The translations under genes were made by a program, and so were the position numbers. This document shows positions 33,471 to 43,557 of a stretch of DNA of 64,000 nt, in pieces (the first letter of the stretch is position 1; each line of letters starts with the position of its first letter). Origin of the DNA: Turnera subulata (taxonomy: Eukaryota > Streptophyta > Magnoliopsida > Malpighiales > Passifloraceae); contig JAKUCV010001497.1 in the NCBI GenBank assembly GCA_028386065.3, positions 2,047 through 66,046 of the forward strand. The letters are read 5' to 3'. The notes under the pieces are model-generated. The model searched no databases. It saw nothing but the letters and a program-made list of their open reading frames with translations, and was not told the DNA's origin.

Positions 33471-33589
33471 TAAATAGAAACAGAAAATATGCTTACTCGA
33501 TAAATCTTTCAGCAATAATATATAATATACGCTTATACGATAAGGGCGGCTTAGCCGGCCAATAAATGAATATAATGAAAAATAAATAT

Positions 33590-33830
33590 AACGGCCTTCC
33601 GGGAAAAATCAGGCATCAAATTCCGGCCAAAATTACTATTCACGGTCGCCGGAAATCACTATTCACCGTGCCGGTTTATTTTTTGCCGAGGCATCAAATT
33701 CCGGCCAAACACTTCTGGGTTTGCCGGATTCCGACCAAAATCATTATTCACGGTCGCCGAAAAGTGCTATTCACATGGCCAATATTACTGTTCACGAGGC
33801 CAAACACTATTCATAGGCCAAAAACAAATT
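33590..33830. repeat. Degenerate repeats with ATTCACGGTCGCCGG-like core
   Basis: 'actattcac', 'ggtcgccgg' and 'ggcatcaaattccggcc' recur several times in the 5' untranslated part of copia element 1 (minus orientation). No coding potential is seen. Confidence 0.55.
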
Positions 33831-33999
33831 TTCGGGACTCACCGTACATTTAATCATCCAAGATCAACATTAATTAAACATTCAATTCACAGTAACATCA
33901 TTAATTAAACAATAATACATTCGTCTAGGACAAAATCGAAACTATTAATAATTGAAGGACTAAAATGTAAGGGCTTACCTGCATAAAACAGAACTCCAG

Positions 34000-34610
34000 G
34001 GACTAAAGTGTAAATCCGAGTTCTGGTACATAATTTTCAGCCTATCAACCCGCGAGTCAAACCCGACCCGTGCCATGACCCCGTCCGGGTCATCTTTAAC
34101 CCGTGCACACCACGGGTCTTGCAGGCGGTGGTGGGACGATGGAGGGACGAGGCTTTGCATGGAAACGAAGCATGGAGCGGTGGCGGTACGCGGAGGCGTG
34201 CGGCGCGACTCTCCGGTGTGTGGAGGCTTGACCCGACTCGGCTGCAATGGGCGGCATCCGGGTCGTTTTTGGTTTCCATCGTGCGGCCAGCGGCAGGCTG
34301 CAACGGGGTGGCAACGACCTGTGGTTGCGACGGCTGCAGGTCGCTTTGGCGTCGCGGTGGCGGTGATGATTGATGTGGCTGTTGGCGGCTGCGGAAGGAG
34401 GCAGACCCGACGGACATTCATGTCGGGTCGTTGGGTTTCGTCGTCGGATCGTTGCCTCTAGACGGCGTGTCCGGCTGCGGAAATGGACGGTGGAGGAGCC
34501 GTTCTGTCGGTGACGTCCCGGCAAGCACGATGGTGGTGGTGGTGAGGCGAGATATGGTTTGGAGCGACTTGGGATGAACAGTAACTGAGGGTGCATCATT
34601 ACTGTTCATC
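34000..34610 (-). other. GC-rich internal leader of copia element 1
   Basis: A GC-rich block just inside the 5' LTR, with open frames on both strands that have low-complexity composition (Arg/Ala/Pro/His-rich) and no family signature. The second element has a similarly placed GC-rich block (about 47200-47830). Both begin after a short A-rich leader containing a 'TACTGTTCA' stretch. I regard the frames as compositional. Confidence 0.5.
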
Positions 34611-34713
34611 GTCTTCTCAGTTTCGTTCTATTTTGTTTTTTTTTTCAGCCTTTTTCTTCAATCTGTTTCGGTTTTCTTCTTTGCTCTGGTAGAGATCATT
34701 CGTGCTGATAACG

Positions 34714-34932
34714 TGTTGTGAAAGAATGTAATTTAAGGAAGGATTTGGAAGGAGAAGAAGAAGGAGGGAGGAAGAAAATCTGTGAGGAACTCGTCAGGTA
34801 GCTCCCGGTTTATTTTCATTCATCAATCTTCATCTATATATATATATATATATATATAAACATGAGGTATATACTGTATATGTATATGGTACAAACAGTA
34901 TTCATACTATATTTATACTTTATTTTATAACA
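34714..34932 (-). repeat. 5' LTR of the 28601-34932 element
   Basis: 219 bp; it has the same ends as the partner LTR and a shorter (TA)n tract (about 34838-34858). Just inside it, on the minus strand, is 'cgttatcagcacga' (about 34700-34713), the probable primer-binding region. The same string follows the LTR of the second element at 47097. Confidence 0.9.
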
Positions 34933-35164
34933 CCATTAATATTTTTTCGAATACTAGAATTCGAACTCGACCTTAACCTAGAATCATTAGTACTTCTATA
35001 GGGTTTAATTGGATAAAAACTTAGGATTTGCTGAAATTTCTTCATTCAGCACCAGATTCCTCATCATCCAATGCAATTCCTAGGTAATTGTCATTGTTTT
35101 TATGGCCTAACTTTCCTCATAGCAGTACTAATCATTGTCCACCTCGTCTAGCAGAGAGGGGAAA

Positions 35165-35263
35165 GTGATAAACAAAAGAGAAATGTCAATAAATCCTTAC
35201 AATCTCCCATGGAAGTTCAAGCTCTTGGCACCACTCTCCTCCTTCCTATACGACCTCGTCTAC
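35165..35263 (+). pseudogene. Truncated carboxylesterase fragment, unit B
   Basis: Only the first ~30 codons of the tandem CXE gene remain (MSINPYNLPWKFKLLAPLSS...YDLV). The first ATG of the sister genes is GTG here, leaving the Met-Ser start. Homology stops abruptly after 'tacgacctcgtc', and the frame then closes at 35318-35320. HGGG, the nucleophile and the rest of the hydrolase are absent, so it is non-functional. The 5' flank up to the copia insertion matches units A and C, which shows it is the third member of the array. Confidence 0.9.
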
Positions 35264-35864
35264 GGCCCAGAGCGTCGACTGCCAAAATTGATAGAAAGAG
35301 GTGAAATCTATTTCATTTAATATTTTTATCTTACTCTCTCCTAATGCTAGAAATTTATTCTTCTTGTAGGCCACGACTCTTCCTCCAAAAATAAAAGAAA
35401 TTTCGAGGAAGAAATAAGTATTACCTCTCGAAATTGAAAAAAGCTTTCAATATTCAGCACATATAGCTTAAATCATACCAGCAACGGCGAAATCATCCGG
35501 AAGGCACGCAAGGCTCAATCAGAACTCACGTTATGCTCCATGTGTGATAAGTAAAATTCTAGATATGGAGGTTGAATTATTTTTGCAATTTGGAGATAGA
35601 GTGCGATTTTTAATTTTAAAACCGGCGTGAGAAATAATAAGAACTTCATAAAATATGATTAGTTTTTACGAAGTGAATAAACAATGTCTATGTGTCTAAA
35701 TTGTGATAGACCATATTTGGTATTCTATTGGTGGAACCAAATTAGAGGTTGCACTATAAGATTTCCCTTAGTAGAATGGCATCTATTATTATTCTTCCAA
35801 TAAAAAGTCAACGACAAACAATACACTTATGTTGCTTAATCTTCCTTTCTAAAATTGGTAGGGC
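35264..35864. other. Intergenic after the unit B breakpoint
   Basis: Sequence not shared with the other units as far as I can see; AT-rich, no supported gene. The breakpoint of the CXE fragment is at its left edge. Confidence 0.5.
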
Positions 35865-36238
35865 TTAGCGGTGCTCTCTCTCGTCACACACTTTAAATGC
35901 TAGCTTAGCTTTGGCGATGAGGTGACCCTTCCACCTGGCAAAACGCCTGTTTTGAGAGATCTCGTATGCGAATCCTTCGTTACGTACTTCTCCCATACGG
36001 TCTAGCTGAGCGCAACACTTGTCTGCTATATGTGGATTTTTATTGATAACATACTCGAATATATTATTTCCACAATCAGGGGTCAAATAGCTATTGCAAC
36101 GTCTGAACAACGTCTGAATAGAGTTCTCCAGAAATCGGGCTTGATATGGTGACCACCCCTTTTGGATGTCACAACCAACGGTGCGACACATACCAAGAGC
36201 AACACGAACATTATTGAGAATCTCATTTGTAGTGCCAT
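35865..36238 (-). pseudogene. DD11/ECA1-type prolamin-like secreted protein, frameshifted
   Basis: Minus strand. An ATG at 36238 (MALQMRF) opens a signal peptide (SIMFVLLLVCVAPLVVTS). A second frame continues with a cysteine-spaced region resembling the plant prolamin-like domain of 'DOWN-REGULATED IN DIF1 11' and egg-cell secreted proteins: a C-x3-LTPDCG-x2-IF motif, then CCAQLDRMG. The two frames are separated by an exact 11-bp tandem duplication (CAACGTCTGAA at 36097-36107 and 36108-36118), which by itself explains the frameshift. The usual Cys after the CC...MG motif is Arg (MGEVRNEG; CGT, one step from TGT), which removes a disulphide partner. Family members are small secreted proteins expressed in the female gametophyte. 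Here the gene is probably dead. Family assignment is from motif spacing only. Confidence 0.65.
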
Positions 36239-36509
36239 CTTCTCAGTTTTGTTAGCCTCTACTGTAGTGGAAGATGTACCTTTGCAATGGTAGTGTGTTT
36301 CCATAGTTGTTCCATTTAAATACCCAAGCTTTTTAATGGTATGAAGCATTACGCTTTGAATAATCCCATTTGTTGTTCTTTATTGACAATTTTATCTATC
36401 TATAAGTTAAGACACTTATAATATTTAAGGAAACAATAAAAAATAAATAATTAAACTGTTGTGTCTTGGTTCATTTATTGTCATACATAGGGTAACAATA
36501 TTTAGAGAT
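36239..36509. other. Intergenic, left flank of LINE
   Basis: Upstream of the DD11-like pseudogene and before recognisable LINE sequence. The LINE 5' boundary and its target duplication are not evident. Confidence 0.45.
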
Positions 36510-36566
36510 AAGGATCCCAACGTCCTGCTTCAGAAGTTTCTACCAAATATAGCTGAATCGGGGAAG

Positions 36567-38931
36567 ATGATACCAAAGAGAGGACAAACCACCATAGCAA
36601 ACGCTGCCCTCACTTCAAACACCAACTCACATCCACATTTATACGACTTCCAGCACCAACCCCTCCCATACCAACCCATGTCCCCCGGACTCCCCACCAG
36701 AATTCCGCCATTCGCCCACCGTCCATCGACCACCCGAACACCACAAACAACTTACCACCGAACTTATCCAGAGAGCCTAATACCTAATGGTAAGACAACC
36801 CTCCATCCCCGAACTTATCCAGAGAGCCTAATACCTAACCTAAAAACAACCCTCCACCCCCGGGTAATAACCCCTGTCACCTCATATCAAAACACACAAA
36901 ATCCCATCCCAAACCCAGTGCCTCCAAACAACGAACCCCTGAAGAATAAACCATTATATTTTTCCAGGTGGGGAAGGAAGACAATACTGAACGCAGCTGA
37001 TAACGACCAGTTGGTCACCATATACGTGGAAAATATACCGAGTAGGTGGCTTCCCACTGATGTGCACTTGGTGTTGTCCAAGTTTGGAGAGATTACAGAT
37101 GTGTTCATTCCTCAAACAATGAACAGGAAAGGGCTTAGATTTGCATTTGTTAGGTTCAAAAATACTAAAGATACTCAACGTATAGTTCATGGCATCTCCT
37201 CGATGCAAGTGGATGGGGAAGGCCTTTCTGCTTCTATTGCGAAAGGACGTAGAGTGAACGAACACCACCTTGCAGGTTCTCGGAAGGAATCTCTCCGGTT
37301 AGCTAACAGGTGGGTGGGGGATAAGTCATATGCCGAGATTACTAGGGAGTTACAGATTCCAGCTCCTGGTCAGGAAGAATTGAACCTCCCTGTTTTGAAT
37401 TAGACGTATATACCAAAGGTTGATTCCCTAGCTTGGCTCCACTGTTGTATCCTGGGCGTGCTTCAGTCCCCTATGCCTTTTTGCAAACTAGAGGAGGTCT
37501 TTTTCGACGAGGAAAATAGCATGTTTCATATCATCCCTATTGGTGGTGTGTCCTTCCTGCTTCGGTTCCAATCCATTGAGTCGATGCTTGAGTTTTATAA
37601 CCAAAAGCAACAGGGGATGGAGAATATCTTCAAGGAGTTTAGACCATGGAAGGAAGGCGACACAGCTATCAATAGATTATGTTGGATTCTGGTTCGAGGT
37701 GCTCCCCCTCATGTCTGGAATAAAGAATTTTTTTTAGTTCATATCTTTTAAGGCAGGTGACTTGGTAGATTGGAGCTTGGAGACGGGTAGTCATCAGAGA
37801 TTTGATGTCGCTGAGCTCTTGATCTTTACTTCTTCGATGAGTACCATCAACCTCACTGTGAAGGCCAATATCGGAGGAAGGATGGTCGAGATTGGCATTA
37901 TGGAATCACAGTTTGATCCATTAGATTGGATGTGGTCTTCCCCCTCAGCCGATGATGATGCTGCTCAAGATGGTGCATTCCAGTCGGTGAAGCTTGTAGG
38001 CACAGTAGATGGCCAGGTTGATGGCGCGAGTGCATCACACGCTCGCTGCTCCAAAATTCAAACCCCCACCCATACCCAGTCAGTGCCAAAAATAGGTTCG
38101 GTATCCGAGGATCCGTTTTGTCTTCGCCCAATAATTTCTCACGCCACCAACAACCACCTCGAGTCAAGGAAGGAATTCACTCCTCCCACCTCACAGAGTT
38201 AAAAAACGATACCATCTGAGGCAGCATACTCCATACCCTGCACTGACAACCAACTACCCACCCACTTACCCACTAACCCCACTTTTGAACAAGAGGCTGT
38301 ACACAGCTCATGCAGAAACATCCCTCCCACTGAACCTACCCAATTGAGACCCAGTTCACCCGTGAATGAGCCCAGTTACTTCAGCCCAAACCCCAAAGCC
38401 CTTGTCCCATACCCAGACACACAGCCTCACCAAAACTCCTCACTTAGAAGCCCATCCCCATATAAACCTTATTTCCCTGATATGGCTAGCCCCTCTAGCT
38501 CGTATAAACTTACAAACTCTGGATCCTCTTGGGGAAGCTCCTGGATACCATGTTCATACGAGAATAACGACGCGATTTTTCAGAAAGTTATGGAACGGAA
38601 GGTAGCTGCAATTTTACAGAACATGGAGATAAAGAAAAAGAAGAGGGTGAAATTCTTGTCTACTAAAGGAAGCATTTTATCGGAACCTGAATGTCTTCTA
38701 AAAGTGTCGGATTCAGAATTTCGCAAAAATAATGATAGAATTAGGGGTAAAGACGTGGAGGTGTCTCCCGTACCAATTTCTTTCAGTTCCATGGAGGTGG
38801 ATGAGACAAACCATATCGGGGACCTCATTGGATGGGAGCGGAGCGTATGTGAAAGTGAGACTGACAAGCTTATCCAGAACTTGGTGGAGAAGGAGGCGTA
38901 TGAATGGGTGGAGTCCCGGGCTTGCACTTAG
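36567..38931 (+). pseudogene. LINE ORF1 with RRM domain (broken)
   Basis: It starts at ATG 36567 and runs open to 37403, then continues through in-frame stops and shifts (37749, 38200) to 38931. A Pro/Thr/His-rich N-terminus is followed by an RNA-recognition motif (VTIYVENIPSRWL ... GLRFAFVRFK; RNP2- and RNP1-like) at about 36998-37250. Then comes a region parallel to ORF1 of the 58898 LINE (IPIGGVSFL, SQFDPLDWMW). ORF1 proteins bind element RNA. A 51-bp exact-length tandem duplication lies in the N-terminal part (36758-36808 and 36809-36859), keeping the frame and giving two RTYPESLIPN repeats. Confidence 0.82.
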
Positions 38932-38975
38932 CAACCGGCTGCTCGCACCTTTCATAGTGTTTACTCACAATATTT

Positions 38976-41900
38976 ATGGTTTGTGTGGTCTCATGGAACA
39001 TCAGAGGTGTTTGCTCCTCATCTAAGCAATCTCAAGTGCGGTCGTTGATTAGTAAGGTTAGAGCACAAATTCTCTTTCTCAGTGAAACGAAGTGTACTGA
39101 TATTAGCCATCCCTTCTGCCACAAGCTTTGGGGTCCGGGTAACATTGAATACTGCACCGTGAATACTAGGGAGTTAGCTGGCGGGCTCGTTATGATATGG
39201 GACTGCGACTCCTTCACAGTGACCAGAACTAACTCTTCTGATCAGTGGATTATTATTGAAGGGCTACTTGTGAAGAGAAATCAGAGAGTCACTATATGTG
39301 GGGTTTATGGAGATTCACAGATTGATTCTAGAATTCGGATGTTTGAGGATTTAATCGGGTTTAAGCAGTTATTTCCGTCTTCTTGGTTAGTGCTTGGAGA
39401 TTTCAATGAAACCCTTATCCATTCAGACCGAAAGAGTGAAAGGATGTGCCAATGAAACCCTTATCCATTCGGACCGAAAGAGTGGAAAGGGGTGCTGATG
39501 CTTTCAACAAGTTTATCGACAAATTGAGTTTATTGGAATTTCATTTGAAAGACAGGAGATATACTTGGGGTAATTTTAGGAGTGCCAGTTGTATTGATCG
39601 GGCATTTGCTGAGGTGGAGTGGTGTTTACTATATCCACAGTTGTGTTTAAGAGCTGGTAGTAAACGTGGGTCTGACCACGTTCCTTTAATCCTCGTGCAT
39701 GATAATATGGACCAGGGACGTCGGCCCTTCCGATTCCTTTTTTTTTTTTGATTAATAGGAAAGTAATATTACATCATAAAGTCCCTAAGGACATGCGCAC
39801 CAGATGCATCCTGAATTAACTGGCTCATACAGTAATTCGGGCTGAAGACAGCAAGGAAAGGGACAGGTCGGCTCCAATACTATGCTTAGCAAGTAAGTCC
39901 GCGACAGCATTCGCTTCATGATACGTGTGCCTTATAGTAACCTGCCATTGACGTCCGAGGAACTCGCGAATGCATTCCATGAGAGGTGTCCTCTCGAAGC
40001 GAGTTGAACCTGGGCTGGTGAGGGCCGTGACTAGATCATTGTTGTCCACCTCAAGTATCACTTGACTGCAGCCCAAGCTCCGCACCGTACACAAGGCATT
40101 GTAGGCGCCCCAAAGCTCGGCCATGAATGGGCTACAGGGAGGCAACCCATGCATGAAACCAAGGATCCACTTCCCGTCCGGTATGCGTATGACACCACTT
40201 GCACCTGCACAGCCAGATGCTCTACACACAGCACCGTCGGCGTTCACCTTCACCCATCCCGCTCCAGGGGGATTCCAACCAACTGGAAGAGAACACACCG
40301 AGGGACGTAGGCCAGCTGCTCCATGCTTCTACTGCTCCAGCCAGACCTGAAAGCTAAAAGCTATGATACGGTCCGCTAGCTTCCCGGGGTAATCACTGGC
40401 TGCGTGAGATTGAAAAACTCGGTCGTTACGCTCCTTCCATAGACACCATGCACCTACCCCAAATAGCAAGGGGCAGGGGCAGTGCGAGTTGCTGGCCAAT
40501 GATGTACTCAACGCCATGCTGATCCAAGCCCTTCCGATTCCTTAGCGCATGGTGGACACACTCAGGGTTTTCAGACGTGATTGAGAACATGTGGAACGAA
40601 GCAAACTCTCAGTTTTCGGGTAAGTTCAACCTGTTGAGAAAGCTAAGTGTATTGAGGAGATTGTTATCTAGCTGGAATCGAGATACTTTTGGTAATGTCA
40701 ATGCATGCATAGAGTCCATTCAAAATGAAATCGATGCTTTGGACAAAACGGCTGATGAGAGAGTTTTAAATTCGGAGGAGATACTAAGGGTACAAGACTT
40801 GAAAGCTTTATTGAATACAAAATCTAGACAAATTGAGTCCATTTGGAGACAAAAAGCTAGGATCTGATGGTGTAAATTAGGGGACCGTAACACGAGATTT
40901 TTCCACATCTCAGCTGCTAATAGAGGTCGAAAAAATAGGATTGATCAAATTAAAGTGGTGGGGCAACAGATTTTCAAACCAAATTCAATTAGAGAGGCAG
41001 CATGTGAGTACTTCGCCAAACTTTATTCTCAGCAGTCTCCCACCAGGCCTTCGATAGGCTCCTTGAGATTTCACAGATTGTGTGATGTCGATGCCGCCGA
41101 GTTGGAAAAAGATATTTCAATGGATGAAGTCAAGGAAGCAGTGTGGAGCTGTGATAGCTCCAAAGCCCCTGGACCCGATGGATTTAACTTTTCATTTTAT
41201 AAAAAGTGTTGGGAAATGCTGAAGAATGATATTTATGACATGGTGCTACACTTTTTTGAGACGGCTAGGCTACCTAAAGGGGTCAAACACTGCTTTTATC
41301 ACACTAATAGCAAAGAAAGCTGGTGCAATATCCCTGGACGACTACAAACCTATCACTTTGGTGAATGGTTTGTATAAAATCATATCCAAAATCCTAGCCC
41401 AAAGATTGAAGAAAGTGCTGCACACTCTTGTAGGTCCACAACAATCGGGTTTCATTGAAGGGCGCTGTATCATGGACAATGTACTCTTGGCTAGTGAAGT
41501 AGTGCACAGTCTGAGAATAAATAAAGATGAAGCCGTGGTTTGGAAGCTTGATTTTAGGAAGGCATACGATTCAGTAGATATACAAGTATTGGAGGCCATG
41601 GGATTCGGCACGAAGTGGAGGTGGTGGATTTTTGAGTGCCTAGCAACATCACGGGCAGCGGTATTAATTAACGGTTCTCCATCAAAAGAGTTCTCTATGG
41701 GAAGGGGTCTGAAACAAGGTGACCCCCTTTCTCCATTCCTCTTTGTGCTGGCAACTGAATGTTTATCTTCCATTCTCTCCAAGGCAAATGACCTTGGTAT
41801 TATCCAAGGTGTGCAGGTTCAGAACAAATCAATCTCAATACTGCAGTACGCGGACGACACTATTCTTTTTTCCCTTGCTAGCGTCCCTATTTTGTTGAAC

Positions 41901-43497
41901 TTGAAGAGATGTCTTAGAATTTTTGAGGCTCTTTCTGGTCTTTGTATTAATTTTTTCAAAAGTAGTGTGGTGGGAGTTGGTCTGAAGCAATGCGCAGTGG
42001 CTGACATCGGTGGCAGGTTACATAGCAGGGTAGAGAGTTTTCCTATCACCTATCTTGGCTTTTCTCTGGGTGTAAACATGAAACGCATTGCTGCATAGAA
42101 CCCAGTTATTGAGAAATTCAGGGGAAGACTCAAGAGTTGGAAGGGCAGATTTCTATCACTTGGTGGCAGAGTTACCCTCATAAAATTTGTCTTATGTGGA
42201 CTCCCAGGCTACTTCATGTCTTTGTTTAAATTACCTGTGGCGGTGCTAAAGAAGTTGACATCTCTCATGAGAAATTTTTTGTGGAACGGCCTGGATACTT
42301 CTAGAAGAGCTTGCTTGGTTGCGTGGAGACGTATTGCTGTTCTAAAAGAGCTAGGCGGCATGGGTATAATAGACTTACAGATAATGAATCAATGTCTTTT
42401 ATTTAAGTGGATTTGGCAATTCATTGGCCCTGTGGAGAAGGCGTGGAAGGATATTATTCAGGATAAATGTGGGAGCCAGTCGACAGTGCTATGCCCTTAG
42501 TTTGATATTAAAAAGTGTTCCCCTTGGTGGAGGGATATCATTTTATCTGGCAGCTCCAGTAGTCAGACGGGGGTTCCGTTGATGAGGGGATCTTCCATCA
42601 AGCTGGGGTCTGGAAATAGTGTGTTATTTTGGGTAGATGACTGGACTGGTAGGGGAGCTTTTAAAGACATTTATACCAGATTATACATGGTGTCCTTGTG
42701 CAAAGGGGACTCGGTTCAAGACTGCCTTACAAACAATGGAATGGAACAAAGGTGGTGCTCACTATGGAGAAGACCGCTGCGAGACTGGGAAATCACACAG
42801 ATGAACGAGATGATTGCCATAATTGGTAGTATTGTTTTACACTGATCAGGTAATGATCAACGCATTTGGAAGAACAGTCAAGTGATAGACTACTCTGTTA
42901 AATAGGGTAGGATTTTTATTTACTCTGAACTTGGTATCTTGAGGTCTAAGCCATTCATCTGGTACTCACTGGCTCTATACAAAAGTGGAATGTTGGCTAT
43001 GGTTGGCTTTAAACCATGGTATCCCTACAAAATATGTACTGCGTGAAAGGGGCATCCTGTCCCTAGCCGATTCGATATGTAGCCTGTGCCTGCGATCACT
43101 TGAGTCCAGAGACCATCTTCTCCTCCATTGCAAGGTTTCATGGATGATATGATCCAAATTATGCAAGTGGTGGGGAGTCGTATGGTGCAGCCCGGATTCA
43201 CTATGGACTCATCTGTCTCCTGTTAGTTGTAGCAGATCTCTATGGTTCCTCATCAGTTTTGCTGCCTTGTGGTCAATTTGGACTGAGAGGAACAGTAGGA
43301 TTTTTCGTGGAGCTGCTGTTGAAGTGGATAGACTGCATGACGTCGTGTTAGCTCGAGCATTCCAGTGGATTAAGGCGCTACATGGAGATTTTTCTTTCAG
43401 CACATCCATGCTCGTTTCGAAACAGATTGGAAAGGAGATTGGAAAGGCCACAGGAGAAAATTTAAGTTGTTGGAATGTAACTGACAGCTCTCATTGA
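38976..43497 (+). pseudogene. LINE ORF2 endonuclease-reverse transcriptase (broken)
   Basis: It starts with MVCVVSWNIRG at 38976. The EN domain (SETK, GDFNE, SDHVPL) runs to about 39735. A nested insert breaks it at 39740-40527. The RT domain follows (LIAKKAG, QSGFIEGR, YADDTILF near 41847-41870), then a zinc-knuckle-type region (CSLCLRSLESRDHLLLHC, about 43080-43135) and a final IWTERNSRIF block. There is no RNase H domain. Breaks include a 46-bp tandem duplication (39404-39449 and 39450-39495), which shifts the frame, and in-frame stops at about 40865, 42098, 42500 and 42843. It is inactive. Confidence 0.88.
39740..40527 (-). mobile_element. 5'-truncated LINE fragment with RNase H, nested
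   Basis: A 788-bp minus-strand insertion within ORF2 of the LINE. Its plus-strand left end is a T-run (poly-A tail), and 16-bp duplications of GCCCTTCCGATTCCTT lie at 39724-39739 and 40528-40543. Removing it rejoins the host frame (RPFRF-LSAWW). It encodes the C-terminus of another LINE ORF2: an IWKERN-like block (WCLWKERNDRVF), one in-frame stop, then an RNase H domain (VNADGA, MAELWGAY, LEVDN, ANAVADLLAKH) with the DEDD-type acidic residues in place. The host LINE lacks RNase H, so the two belong to different plant L1 clades. Confidence 0.93.
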
Positions 43498-43557
43498 CTG
43501 CGTGGCTTTGGTTGTAATTGTGCTCTATTAGAAAATAATAAACAAATAAATAAATAA

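Larger units (their letters stand above)
28601..34932 (-). mobile_element. Copia-type LTR retrotransposon, complete ends, decayed pol
   Basis: Two long terminal repeats (28601-28844 and 34714-34932) flank the element and are bounded by a 5-bp target duplication CCATT (28596-28600 and 34933-34937). Orientation is minus: the primer-site-like TTATCAGCACGA follows the right LTR and the polypurine tract AAGGGGGAG precedes the left LTR, both read on the minus strand. Remnants of copia pol are recognisable but full of stops: WHDRLGHPGS of the GAG-pre-integrase/integrase region (near 31148-31177), an integrase-to-RT connector (about 29700-30300) and RNase H (about 28980-29300). Integrase lies before RT, as in copia. 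The element splits unit B upstream of its carboxylesterase fragment and carries an antisense reading frame at 31595-32278. Confidence 0.9.
36510..43557 (+). mobile_element. L1-type LINE with RRM-containing ORF1, degenerate
   Basis: About 7 kb, plus orientation, containing ORF1 (36567-38931) and ORF2 (38976-43497) followed by a short 3' region and an A-rich tail (aaataataaacaaataaataaataa, about 43532-43557). Several stops and frameshifts make it inactive. It is interrupted at 39740-40527 by a LINE fragment of a different lineage. The layout (RRM in ORF1, EN-RT-zinc knuckle without RNase H in ORF2) fits the plant BNR-like L1 group. The second copy of the same lineage starts near 58797. The 5' boundary is approximate. 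Confidence 0.88.

Noticed and set aside
34000..34610. Several overlapping open frames on both strands in GC-rich DNA
   Set aside because: Stop-poor by composition; low-complexity Arg/Ala/Pro/His-rich products and none conserved with the GC-rich block of the other element.
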